From: Flavipsychrobacter sp.
Lineage (GTDB): Bacteria; Bacteroidota; Bacteroidia; Chitinophagales; Chitinophagaceae
Assembly: GCA_021155965.1 (NCBI GenBank)
Contig: JAJNBJ010000006.1
Location: 98,115-162,114 of the forward strand
Length of the DNA: 64,000 nt
Direction: 5' to 3'
A model generated the notes under the pieces. That model made no database searches. It saw only the letters and a program-made list of their open reading frames with translations, and had not been told where the DNA came from. A program made the translations under genes and the position numbers. This document shows positions 1 through 7,242 of this stretch, in pieces; within the stretch, counting starts at the first letter, position 1, and each line of letters starts with the position of its first letter.

Positions 1-368
1 ATTTCTTTCAGTTTTTCACTGAGGTGTTTGTTTTGTGTAATGTCGCCCCCTTCTGCCATATTGGATATCACAAGCTCTGCACATTGGCGAAGGTAGTCGC
101 TCTTGGAGCGGATATTTCTGTCGGCTGGCATCATGTAAAAACCCTTCTTCCAACCATCAACTACATCGGGGTCATACAGGTCTACCTGCAGGGCTGCATT
201 GAAGATCTTTTCAGGACCTTTGGCTGTGCCTGGCCTGTAGGATACTGTTACTTCCCATGGTACCGGCAGTAAGACCAAGGCTGCTTCGTCTTCGGAAAAG
301 GGGAGGCCAAAAATATTGTTGGATCTCAGCCCAATAGAATTGGGGTCAAAGTTTGCGATATCAGACAT
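1..368 (-). CDS. Agmatinase/arginase-family protein, N-terminal part (cut by window edge)
   Basis: The reading frame begins with ATG at 368 and runs leftward off the window, giving about 122 residues. It starts MSDIANFDPNSIGLRSNN and contains the segment LLPVPWEVTVSYRPGTAKGP, which matches the N-terminal part of Mn-dependent ureohydrolases (agmatinase, arginase, formimidoylglutamase). In that family the later DxHxD motifs bind two manganese ions and the enzyme releases urea or formamide; those motifs lie outside this window, so substrate and activity cannot be judged. It is read in the same direction as the response regulator on its right, with 37 bp between them. Confidence 0.8.
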   Translation of the reverse strand, partial: MSDIANFDPNSIGLRSNNIFGLPFSEDEAALVLLPVPWEVTVSYRPGTAKGPEKIFNAALQVDLYDPDVVDGWKKGFYMMPADRNIRSKSDYLRQCAELVISNMAEGGDITQNKHLSEKLKE

Positions 369-405
369 GCCGCAAAAATAAAACTAATAAAGGAAATGAC
401 ATGGC

Positions 406-1059
406 TCAGAGACGGAATTTCCCGCTTTTGATGACATACATTGCGAGACCGACACGCGTTTTGAACCCCAGTTTTTTAAATAATGCATCACGGTAGCCTT
501 CTACGGTGCGCGTGCTGCAACTCATTTTTTCGCCTATCTCTTTATAGGACATCTCGGTGCAGCAATATTTCAGGAAGTCCATTTCACGGTCACTGAAGTC
601 GGTGGTGTCTATCTGCTTTTTTTGCTTGGTATCGCCCGACATATTGGAGAAAACTTTACCGGCAGCCCATTCGGGGTAATAAAACCCCTTGCTGACCAAC
701 GCGTCAAGAGCAACCAGCAGTTCCTCAGGGTGAATGTTCTTATGTAAATAACCTTTGGCCCCCGATTTGATCATCCGTATCAGCGAAAGGTCATCATCCT
801 GCATAGATAAAGTAAGGATTAGCACATTGGGATGTTTCGATTTCAGCCACTTCGCTGTTTCAAAGCCATCCATTACGGGCATGGATATGTCGAGCAAGAC
901 AATGTCTGGTATATTTTGCGGATTTTTGAATTTTTCTGTAAGGGCCTTACCATGCTCAACCTCGTATAAAACCGAGTAGTTGGGAAACCCCTCAATTATA
1001 TTTGCTATTGCTTTGGCAATTAACATATGGTCGTCTACAAGAGCTACTGTGTGTTTCAT
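406..1059 (-). CDS. LuxR/NarL-type response regulator
   Basis: A 217-residue two-domain transcription regulator. The receiver domain covers about residues 1-125, with the acidic pair D9-D10, the phospho-acceptor D57 in the segment VLLDISMPVMDG, and the conserved K107. The C-terminal part, about 150-215, is a GerE/LuxR helix-turn-helix (FSDREMDFLKYCC then SYKEIGEKMSCSTRTVEGYR). The family is phosphorylated by a partner histidine kinase and then binds DNA. The kinase gene lies one base upstream and ends at 1061, so the two are almost certainly a cognate pair in one operon. Target genes cannot be read from the sequence. Confidence 0.93.
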   Translation of the reverse strand: MKHTVALVDDHMLIAKAIANIIEGFPNYSVLYEVEHGKALTEKFKNPQNIPDIVLLDISMPVMDGFETAKWLKSKHPNVLILTLSMQDDDLSLIRMIKSGAKGYLHKNIHPEELLVALDALVSKGFYYPEWAAGKVFSNMSGDTKQKKQIDTTDFSDREMDFLKYCCTEMSYKEIGEKMSCSTRTVEGYRDALFKKLGFKTRVGLAMYVIKSGKFRL

Positions 1060-1060
1060 G

Positions 1061-1864
1061 TTAAGAGATGTTTATTTTGCTTTGCGGGATAAATATACGC
1101 AGTGTGGTACCTTCATTTATAATGCTGCTTAAAGAAAACTTTGCACCTATCAGTTCGGCACGTTTCTTCATATTCAGCAACCCTATGCCTTCTTTCTTTT
1201 TCCTCATAGTGTCGCTAAGGTCAAATCCGGTGCCGTCGTCTGTTACTTTGCCGGTCAGGCCTTCTTCAGTGTAATTAAAATCGAGGCGGATGTTTTTACA
1301 TTGGGAATGCTTGAGGCTGTTTTGCATGAACTCCTGTACAATGCGCAACAGGAAATTTTTATTGGTATTCGATATTTTAAAGTCGGTGGTATTGAAATTA
1401 CAGATGACCGTGCACATGTTCAGGTCGTTCACCCGCTTACATTCCGCGTCAAGCAGTTCCTTCAGTTCGGCAATGTCGGTGTTCACATTGGTCAGGTTGC
1501 GTGAGAGGCTGCGCAGGTCGGTAAGCGATTCGTTGATGATCTTACTTATCTCTGTTACCTGGGGCTGTATCTCGGGGAACTTATTATCGAATGCGATCTT
1601 ATTTGCATAGATGGAGGCAAGGGTAAGCCTTTGGCCTACGTTATCATGTATCTCCCTGCCAACATCCTGCATGGTCTGCGTTTGTATCTCCAGTTTTGTA
1701 GTGAGCAACTCCTGTATATGCTGCTCATTGATCACAGCCTTTTCCTTCTCATATGCCAGTTTTCTTTTGTGGTACTGGAGGATAAAAATGATGATTCCCC
1801 CAATAAAAACCAGCAATATAAGAGTTGCTAAGACGACGAAGATGATATATTCGGTTTGCCCCAT
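1061..1864 (-). CDS. Single-TM sensor histidine kinase (HisKA_3 / NarX-LiaS type)
   Basis: A short kinase of 267 residues if started at 1864. That start gives MGQTEYIIF leading directly into one membrane helix (about residues 5-30); an in-frame ATG at 1900 would add 12 residues and overlap the upstream gene further. After the helix comes a coiled linker, the HisKA_3 motif with the likely phosphorylated histidine H73 in GREIHDNVGQRL, and an HATPase_c domain (NSLKH N-box, DDGTGF, GIGLLNM). It has no periplasmic sensor domain of its own. The upstream 7-TM gene overlaps its start, which suggests that the membrane partner may supply the sensing. Output is the downstream regulator. Confidence 0.92.
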   Translation of the reverse strand: MGQTEYIIFVVLATLILLVFIGGIIIFILQYHKRKLAYEKEKAVINEQHIQELLTTKLEIQTQTMQDVGREIHDNVGQRLTLASIYANKIAFDNKFPEIQPQVTEISKIINESLTDLRSLSRNLTNVNTDIAELKELLDAECKRVNDLNMCTVICNFNTTDFKISNTNKNFLLRIVQEFMQNSLKHSQCKNIRLDFNYTEEGLTGKVTDDGTGFDLSDTMRKKKEGIGLLNMKKRAELIGAKFSLSSIINEGTTLRIFIPQSKINIS

Positions 1865-2493
1865 ATAAAACTTATTGTGAACATCACATACATAAAACAA
1901 TCAAGCACATACACAATGTAGGTATAGGTCATGTATACTTCCTGAAACTCCCTCGCAAGTACATTGCGAAGCCCATAATATGGGAAAGCGCCTAAATAGT
2001 ATAATAATATACCGAGGCTCACCCAAAACAACATATTACGCCTGAAGGTAAGTATGGCATTGCTTGTTGCTAGCTGTATGAAAAATCCGAGCACTAATAC
2101 TAACAAAATAAGGTTGCCAACAGTGAAAGAAGAAGAATAAAAAACTGGTTTTGCTCCACTGTGTGTAAAAATGTCAATGAGCCAGCTTGATAAATATATT
2201 CCAAAGCATGCTATTGGCAACCATTTTAAATTTGTCTTTTTAAATGTGATATGAAATAACCATATAAAAAAAATGTACTCAACTGGAATTACTAAAATAT
2301 TGTAGAATTCAATGTTAGCAGTTTGTGCATTTTTTTCTGATAACACCCATCCGATGCACTCTGATATAACAATAAATAGTAGATAAAATGAGAACCATTT
2401 CCAGTGAGTTTTTTTAATTTTTTTCCAATAAAATATACTAGTAATAAATGCAATTACCTCCAAGCATGTAAGTATATTTATTAGTGTATCCAA
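1828..2493 (-). CDS. Seven-TM membrane protein of unknown function, in a kinase operon
   Basis: I do not recognise a named family. The 221-residue protein shows about seven hydrophobic helices, separated by short Lys/Arg-rich or Asn-rich loops, and ends in a serine-rich tail (NISSSSS). Its end overlaps the start of the histidine kinase by 37 bp (kinase start 1864), and it begins two bases after the end of the preceding gene, so it is translated as part of a four-gene unit with the kinase and the regulator. The inference is a membrane sensor or accessory component for the single-TM kinase. The region is visibly AT-rich compared with the housekeeping genes to the right. Confidence 0.75.
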   Translation of the reverse strand: MDTLINILTCLEVIAFITSIFYWKKIKKTHWKWFSFYLLFIVISECIGWVLSEKNAQTANIEFYNILVIPVEYIFFIWLFHITFKKTNLKWLPIACFGIYLSSWLIDIFTHSGAKPVFYSSSFTVGNLILLVLVLGFFIQLATSNAILTFRRNMLFWVSLGILLYYLGAFPYYGLRNVLAREFQEVYMTYTYIVYVLDCFMYVMFTISFIWGKPNISSSSS

Positions 2494-2495
2494 AT

Positions 2496-2960
2496 TTAAG
2501 AGTTGTCTGCATAATCCATAAAGAGATTACCCTGCTGATACATGTTGCTTGGGCCATCTACATTGAATGGAGGTGGAACAAGGTGCCCTTGGTTAAGTGC
2601 AGTAATCATTTGCAAATTAGCAAAGTCTGATCTGCCAGTTGCGGCATCAAAATCATAGTTTTTGCCATCTGCAGCTGAATGAGTAGCAATCATTAGCAGC
2701 GTGTGTAAATGATTATAATTAGCTTGAGCTCCGGGGGTATCTGTTGAATATGCGCCAAAGTATATTCTTACTCCGGTTGCATTCACCTCTTGAGCATTAG
2801 GTTGTTTGATGCTATCGAGAAAACCTTGTAACTCGTCTATACTGAACCATACACATCTTGAGTCCCGAATGTCATAGTTGGGCAAAAAATTGCTGTTTAT
2901 TATCGCCCATTGGTTGTTTTTGTAATTGCTTACCAGGCCTTTGGCATAACTTGTGTTCAT
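2496..2960 (-). CDS. Conserved-looking hypothetical protein, first gene of the kinase operon
   Basis: The product is not recognised. The frame is open from 3044, but an ATG at 2960 gives a clean cytoplasmic protein of 154 residues beginning MNTSYAKGLVSNYKNN; the extra upstream stretch is rich in Phe and Lys and looks untranslated. There is no signal peptide or membrane helix. The segment VWFSIDELQGFLDSI followed by GVRIYFGAYSTD is typical of a small Bacteroidota family of unassigned function seen near signalling or secreted-protein genes. It ends two bases before the 7-TM gene. Function cannot be assigned. Confidence 0.65.
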   Translation of the reverse strand: MNTSYAKGLVSNYKNNQWAIINSNFLPNYDIRDSRCVWFSIDELQGFLDSIKQPNAQEVNATGVRIYFGAYSTDTPGAQANYNHLHTLLMIATHSAADGKNYDFDAATGRSDFANLQMITALNQGHLVPPPFNVDGPSNMYQQGNLFMDYADNS

Positions 2961-3211
2961 TTGAGTAAATTTTTGGGGGTTAGAAAATATTTTGAGACTA
3001 ATGTAAAAATTCCCCTTCATATTATCCAAAGAAAATAATAGCAAAAAGTGTATAACTCTTACAAGCTGCTACACATGCCCTTTCTTACGGTCTTTAAACG
3101 GTTTGAATACCGCTATTTAACGGTATGGCACCGTTGTTTAACGGTATCAAATACCGTTTTTTATCCTGTCTTTGTTTTTGTATATGGACTGCTCTTGTTA
3201 CTTTTAGGTTT
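2961..3211. other. Divergent intergenic region
   Basis: About 250 bp separate the leftward kinase operon (start 2960) from a rightward exported protein (start 3212). Both genes point away, so this holds the promoters of both. Its right half contains the ACGGTAT palindrome cluster listed separately. No gene is supported; the open frames here depend on the upstream, probably untranslated, extensions of the two flanking genes. Confidence 0.6.
3097..3158. promoter_or_regulatory. Cluster of ACGGT/ACCGT inverted half-sites
   Basis: Six alternating half-sites make three inverted pairs: AACGGT (3097) with ATACCG (3107); AACGG (3119) with CCGTT (3131); and a perfect 8-bp-arm palindrome, AACGGTAT at 3140 and ATACCGTT ending at 3158 with a 3-base spacer. 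The pairs repeat at about 22-bp intervals, which is two turns of the helix. The cluster sits between two divergent genes, so an operator for a dimeric regulator is more likely than a terminator. It could instead be a dispersed repeat family; a related ACGGTAC palindrome occurs at 34338. Confidence 0.5.
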
Positions 3212-3709
3212 ATGAGTACTAAATGGTTAGGCACCGCGTTAATTACAGTTGCGTTAATATATTGCCCAGATGTATCTGCGGTGCCTGTGAAAAAGCGCAA
3301 GCCTTATTTTTTGTTGCTTCAGGCTGAATCGCAACGTACAATTCCGGGAATACCTGGCAAGGCAATAAAAACAGACTACTATTTTGTGATCGTATGGAAG
3401 GAGACAAAACCACCTCGTGAATTTTATTGGAAAGATGAAGCTTGGCAAAACTGTACTATAGCGAAAGCGCATAAAAACGTGAAAGACGATGGTTCACCTG
3501 CTGGCTATACCAGCGAAGAAATAGTTACCGGAAAGATACGGAATGGTGATACTTTATTAATTGCCACAGGAAAGGGTGGCAAAATATTGCCGCCAGATGG
3601 TATTCCTGCCTCACCTAAAAATACACTTTGGTTTAAGCCGGGAGGATCAGGATGGATATTTTTTCCAGTTAAAAAAATTACCCGGAAGGCTGATATTGCC
3701 ATGCCATAG
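3212..3709 (+). CDS. Exported hypothetical protein
   Basis: Not recognised. The frame is open from 3125, but ATG 3212 gives a good signal peptide, MSTKWLGTALITVALIYC with cleavage near VSA, and a mature protein of about 140 residues. The mature part begins VPVKKRKPYFLLLQAESQ and has a mixed, beta-rich composition with several Gly-Gly and Pro turns. No lipobox follows the signal peptide convincingly, although a Cys lies close to its end. It stands alone, divergent from the kinase operon, and shares the upstream palindrome cluster, so co-regulation is possible. Location is periplasm or cell surface. Confidence 0.65.
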   Translation: MSTKWLGTALITVALIYCPDVSAVPVKKRKPYFLLLQAESQRTIPGIPGKAIKTDYYFVIVWKETKPPREFYWKDEAWQNCTIAKAHKNVKDDGSPAGYTSEEIVTGKIRNGDTLLIATGKGGKILPPDGIPASPKNTLWFKPGGSGWIFFPVKKITRKADIAMP

Positions 3710-3770
3710 TATGATAATCTGCTAATTGTTAAAGAGATCTGGCATCATTTTATTACCTAATGTGCTGTAT

Positions 3771-3798
3771 TACTTTATCAAAGTAAAATGTACATTTG
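3771..3798 (+). promoter_or_regulatory. Promoter-like element with small palindrome before the GH3 gene
   Basis: TACATTTG at 3791-3798 fits the Bacteroidota -7 box TAnnTTTG and lies 32 bp before the ATG at 3831. Immediately upstream is a palindrome, TACTTT and AAAGTA around ATC (3771-3785), at the position where the -33 box would be. A regulator bound there would block RNA polymerase. No clean TTTG box is present at the expected spacing, so the promoter is tentative. Confidence 0.4.
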
Positions 3799-3830
3799 CC
3801 ATTCATTAAAAATCCAGCAGTAGCGAACAC

Positions 3831-5384
3831 ATGGCCATATTAGGTAATCTGATAGCTCGTTCTCTAAAGCTTAGGAAACAGTTCAAACTTCCGGTAGCAA
3901 GCCCGCAAACATATCAGCGCCACGCTATACGCCAATTGTTGGAACGTGGACAATACACTGCATTTGGGAAACATTACGGTTTTGGTGATATCCTTAGCCA
4001 GGAAATAGATTTTATCTCAGCTTTCAGGGAACGAGTGCCAATATGTACTTACAATGAGATGTACATGAACTGGTGGCACCGTTGCCAGGAGGGTGAAGAA
4101 AATGTGACCTGGCCGGGAAAGGTGAAATATTTTGCACTCAGCTCCGGCACATCGGAAGCTGCCAGCAAGCATATCCCTGTTACGCAGGATATGATACGCT
4201 CTATCAAAAAAGTAGGTTTCAAACAGTTATACAGCATGGCCAATTTTAAAATTGAGCCCATAACTTTTGAGAAAGGAATACTGATGCTGGGGGGCACTAC
4301 CTCTTTATATGAGAAGGGGGAATATTACGAGGGTGATATGAGTGGTATCAGCGCCAAGAATATGCCACGATGGATGTCATCACTGGTATATAAGCCCGGT
4401 AAACGAATAGCAAAGCGCCCGAAATGGGAAGACCGTATAAAGCTTATAGTAGAAAAAGCCACGCAATGGGATGTGGGGATCGTATGTGGTGTGCCGGCAT
4501 GGGTGCAAATAGTGCTGGAGCGGGTAATTAAGTACCATGGGGCAAAGAACATTCACGAGATATGGCCTAACCTGAATGTATACATACATGGAGGCGTTTC
4601 GATAGAACCATATAAAGAGAGTTTTAAAAAACTGCTGGACAAACCCATCACCTTTATTGAAACATACATGGCTTCAGAAGGGTCTTTTGGATTTAAGGCA
4701 AGGCCGGGTGGCGGAATAAAGCTGGTGCTGAATGCAGGTATTTTTTATGAGTTCATACCATTTACCGCAGATAATTTTGATGATGAGGGGAATGTGAAAC
4801 CAAACCCCGAAACTTTCCTTGTGCATGAGGTACAGGAAGGGGTGGAATATGCCGTGGTGATAAGTACCTGCTCAGGGGCATGGCGGTATATTATAGGTGA
4901 TGTGTTGAGGTTTACGAACACAAGGGAATACGAGATTGCTATTGTTGGCCGCACAAAACAGTTCCTTAGCTTGTGCGGGGAGCATATGTCGGTAGACAAC
5001 ATGAATAAGGCTATTGAAACTGTGTCTAAGCAACTAAATATCACTATACGCGAGTTTGCGGTAGCAGGTAAAACGCTTGATAATTTATTTGCGCACCAAT
5101 GGTATATAGGAACCGATAACTCCAACGTAGATGCTCAGAAGGTAAAAGAACTGCTGGATGAAACGCTCTGTAAGCTTAATGATGACTATGAAGTGGAGCG
5201 CACCTCTGCATTGAAAGAAGTATTTGTGGAGATACTGCCTGCTAATGTATTCATAGATTATTTGCGAGCCAAAGGGAAGGAGGGGGCCATGAGTAAATTC
5301 CCCCGTGTGCTGAAGAACGGCACGTTAGCAGACTGGGAAAAATACCTTGCTGATAATAAGGTGCATGAGATATCACATGCATAA
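3831..5384 (+). CDS. GH3-family acyl-adenylating protein
   Basis: A full-length (517-residue) member of the GH3 family of the ANL adenylating superfamily. Visible family motifs are the phosphate loop SSGTSEAASKHIPVT at about 105-120, the YMASEGSFGF motif near 285, and WRYIIGDVLRF near 355. Plant members conjugate amino acids to acyl-AMP hormones; bacterial members are widespread in Bacteroidota but their substrate is not established, so it should be read as an ATP-dependent acyl-amide or acyl-thioester synthetase of unknown substrate. It is cytoplasmic with no membrane helices. It has its own terminator at 5394 and a promoter-like sequence upstream, so it is probably monocistronic. Confidence 0.9.
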   Translation: MAILGNLIARSLKLRKQFKLPVASPQTYQRHAIRQLLERGQYTAFGKHYGFGDILSQEIDFISAFRERVPICTYNEMYMNWWHRCQEGEENVTWPGKVKYFALSSGTSEAASKHIPVTQDMIRSIKKVGFKQLYSMANFKIEPITFEKGILMLGGTTSLYEKGEYYEGDMSGISAKNMPRWMSSLVYKPGKRIAKRPKWEDRIKLIVEKATQWDVGIVCGVPAWVQIVLERVIKYHGAKNIHEIWPNLNVYIHGGVSIEPYKESFKKLLDKPITFIETYMASEGSFGFKARPGGGIKLVLNAGIFYEFIPFTADNFDDEGNVKPNPETFLVHEVQEGVEYAVVISTCSGAWRYIIGDVLRFTNTREYEIAIVGRTKQFLSLCGEHMSVDNMNKAIETVSKQLNITIREFAVAGKTLDNLFAHQWYIGTDNSNVDAQKVKELLDETLCKLNDDYEVERTSALKEVFVEILPANVFIDYLRAKGKEGAMSKFPRVLKNGTLADWEKYLADNKVHEISHA

Positions 5385-5393
5385 ATGATATTC

Positions 5394-5430
5394 CAGATGT
5401 GCCGCACCGAAAGTGTGGCACATCTGTTTT
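5394..5430 (+). terminator. Rho-independent terminator after the GH3 gene
   Basis: A 10-bp perfect stem, CAGATGTGCC pairing with GGCACATCTG, with an inner CAC/GTG extension, is followed by TTTT. It starts 10 bp after the GH3 stop codon and precedes the next gene on the same strand. Confidence 0.8.
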
Positions 5431-5463
5431 AAAGCACTTATCTTTACCCCGAAATACACACAG

Positions 5464-6246
5464 ATGAACAAAACAATTCTTATCACAGGGGCCACATCAG
5501 GCTTCGGGAAAGCTATAGCTGAGCGTTTTGCGAAAGAGGGATATACGGTATGCATTACAGGCCGCAGGGCTGAGCGGCTTACTGAAATAAAACAGGAGCT
5601 TGAAAAGCAATATGGAGTGAAAGTGCATACGCTCACATTTGATGTGCGAAACAGGAAGCAGGTGGAGAATGCCATTGCTGAATTAAAGAAACAAGTAGAG
5701 CGGATAGATGTACTGGTGAATAACGCAGGGTTGGCATCGGGGTTGGCTACTATTGATGAGGGTGATGTTGATGATTGGGAGTTGATGATCGACACTAACC
5801 TTAAAGGCTTACTCTACGTGACCCGCCAGATAGCGCCTATGATGCGTGCGCAGGCAGGAGGGCACATTATTAATATTGGTTCAACTGCAGGTAAGCAGGT
5901 TTATAAGAATGGCAATGTGTATTGCGCTACAAAGTTTGGCGTGGAAGCGCTGAACCAGGCAATGCGCATAGATTTGCTGCCATATGGGGTGAAAGTGACA
6001 GCGATCAATCCAGGGATGGCTGAGACGGAGTTTTCGCTGGTGCGGTTTAAGGGAGATGACGAGCGAGCAAAAAATGTTTATGCAGGTATCAGGCCATTAC
6101 GTGCAGAGGATATTGCTGATATAGCCTGGTACTGTGCATCATTGCCGCAACATGTTTGTATTAATGATGTTACTGTTACCTGTTTGACACAGGCGACCAG
6201 TGTGTATGCGATAAAAGAGGCTGAACGAGTAAAGCCTTCCCATTGA
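5464..6246 (+). CDS. ydfG: YdfG-like short-chain dehydrogenase (3-hydroxy acid / malonic semialdehyde reductase)
   Basis: The ATG at 5464 gives 260 residues starting MNKTILITGATSGFGKAI; the frame is open further upstream but that would run through the GH3 terminator. The cofactor loop TGATSGFG is at 8-15, the NNAG motif near 83, and the catalytic YxxxK is YCATK near 159. The C-terminal stretch with FSLVRFKGDDERA and LPQHVCINDV follows E. coli YdfG closely, an NADP-dependent enzyme that reduces malonic semialdehyde and oxidises L-allo-threonine and serine-like hydroxy acids. A cytoplasmic housekeeping or detoxifying role is likely. Substrate is inferred from family resemblance only. Confidence 0.85.
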   Translation: MNKTILITGATSGFGKAIAERFAKEGYTVCITGRRAERLTEIKQELEKQYGVKVHTLTFDVRNRKQVENAIAELKKQVERIDVLVNNAGLASGLATIDEGDVDDWELMIDTNLKGLLYVTRQIAPMMRAQAGGHIINIGSTAGKQVYKNGNVYCATKFGVEALNQAMRIDLLPYGVKVTAINPGMAETEFSLVRFKGDDERAKNVYAGIRPLRAEDIADIAWYCASLPQHVCINDVTVTCLTQATSVYAIKEAERVKPSH

Positions 6247-6281
6247 GAAAAAATGAGTAACTTTATATAAAACTGAATATA

Positions 6282-6503
6282 GTGACGACTACATATCATA
6301 TCCGGATCAAAAAAGAGTATGCGGCGGCCGTAATTGAAGACTTGCAAAAGATGGATGCCGTAGAGTTGATGAATGAAGAAGATGCATTTGACATTCCGCA
6401 ATGGCAAAAAGACGAAGTGCGGAAAAGGATCGAAATGTATAAAAATAATCCCGGGCAGCTTATAGATGAAGATACATTCTTTAAAATGTTAGATGCAGAA
6501 TAA
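6282..6503 (+). CDS. Antitoxin-like protein of a RelE/ParE module
   Basis: A 73-residue protein with a GTG start at 6282. It contains an N-terminal beta/alpha segment (TTYHIRIKKEYAAAVIEDL) and a helical, acidic C-terminal half (WQKDEVRKRIEMYKNNPGQLIDEDTFFKML) of the type that wraps a RelE/ParE toxin. The toxin gene begins three bases after its stop codon, the usual order for type II systems. Besides neutralising the toxin such proteins usually repress their own operon, though no clear DNA-binding domain is evident here. Identification rests on size, charge pattern and neighbour. Confidence 0.75.
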   Translation: MTTTYHIRIKKEYAAAVIEDLQKMDAVELMNEEDAFDIPQWQKDEVRKRIEMYKNNPGQLIDEDTFFKMLDAE

Positions 6504-6506
6504 GGT

Positions 6507-6806
6507 ATGCCCCGTTGCCACCTGATATTTACCCCCGAAGCAAGAGCGGATGTGGTCTCCGCAGCATCTTATTATGATGGGCAACTGAAGGGATTAGGTA
6601 AAATATTCAGGAGTGAGATCAAACGCCAGTTGCTGTTATTAAAGCAAAACCCGTTCACAAGGTCTGTCCGTTACGACAATGTCAGATTCGCTATAACAAG
6701 AAAATTTCCATATTCCATCCATTATACCATTGACAATGATATAATACTGTACATTCCGTGCTTTGCGATTATAGAGATCCGAAGGAGCACTGGAAGGCGT
6801 AGATAA
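6507..6806 (+). CDS. RelE/ParE-type toxin, probably frameshifted near its end
   Basis: The 99-residue frame matches the ParE/RelE fold: HLIFTPEARADVVSAASYYD at the start and RYDNVRFAITRKFPYSIHYTI in the core strands. The family normally ends in a strand followed by RDPxxW. In this frame the end reads IPCFAIIEIRRSTGRRR, which does not fit. A shift at about 6755-6758 into the other frame gives VLCDYRDPKEHWKA and a TAG at 6800, recovering the family ending. The gene is therefore probably a one-base frameshift mutant, or the sequence carries an error. RelE-type toxins cleave mRNA at the ribosome and ParE-type poison gyrase; which applies is unknown. Confidence 0.7.
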   Translation: MPRCHLIFTPEARADVVSAASYYDGQLKGLGKIFRSEIKRQLLLLKQNPFTRSVRYDNVRFAITRKFPYSIHYTIDNDIILYIPCFAIIEIRRSTGRRR

Positions 6807-6822
6807 TTAATTGAAATACTAA

Positions 6823-7242
6823 ATGTTCACATCAACAACACAAATTAGGGTACGATACGGGGAGACAGACCAGATGGGTTATCTCTACTATGGCAATTAT
6901 GCTTTGTATTACGAGGTAGGCAGGGCTGAGGCGATAAGGGAACTTGGGTTTACGTATCGCCAGTTGGAGGAAATGGGGATTATGATGCCTGTGTCGGAAC
7001 TGAATATTCACTATTACAGGCCGGCTTTGTATGATGACCTGATAACGGTGAAAACAATACTGAAAGAATTAAATACCGGTGCAAGGGTACAATTTCATTC
7101 GGAATTGTATAACGAGGCAGGCCAGTTGCTGAACAAGGGGGTTACGACATTGGTGTTCTACGATCCGAAAGAAAAACGGCCAACCAATCCACCGGCTGAA
7201 TTGTATGACAGGTTAGTGCCTTTTTTTCAGGAAAAATTATGA
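6823..7242 (+). CDS. YbgC/4HBT-family acyl-CoA thioesterase
   Basis: A 139-residue single hotdog-fold protein. The active-site region VRYGETDQMGYLYYGNYALYYE carries the Asp (D16) that aligns with the catalytic Asp of 4-hydroxybenzoyl-CoA thioesterases, and the long hotdog helix and the strand NIHYYRPALYDDLITV follow. Members hydrolyse short- or medium-chain acyl-CoA or acyl-ACP, and the bacterial YbgC type is linked to the envelope. Here it starts a tightly packed rightward run: its stop overlaps the cinA start by four bases (ATGA). The exact substrate is not evident. Confidence 0.88.
   Translation: MFTSTTQIRVRYGETDQMGYLYYGNYALYYEVGRAEAIRELGFTYRQLEEMGIMMPVSELNIHYYRPALYDDLITVKTILKELNTGARVQFHSELYNEAGQLLNKGVTTLVFYDPKEKRPTNPPAELYDRLVPFFQEKL

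Noticed and set aside
3094..3300. Leftward 68-codon frame opposite the exported protein
   Set aside because: It is antisense to a better frame with a signal peptide, and its start lies in the coding part of that frame.
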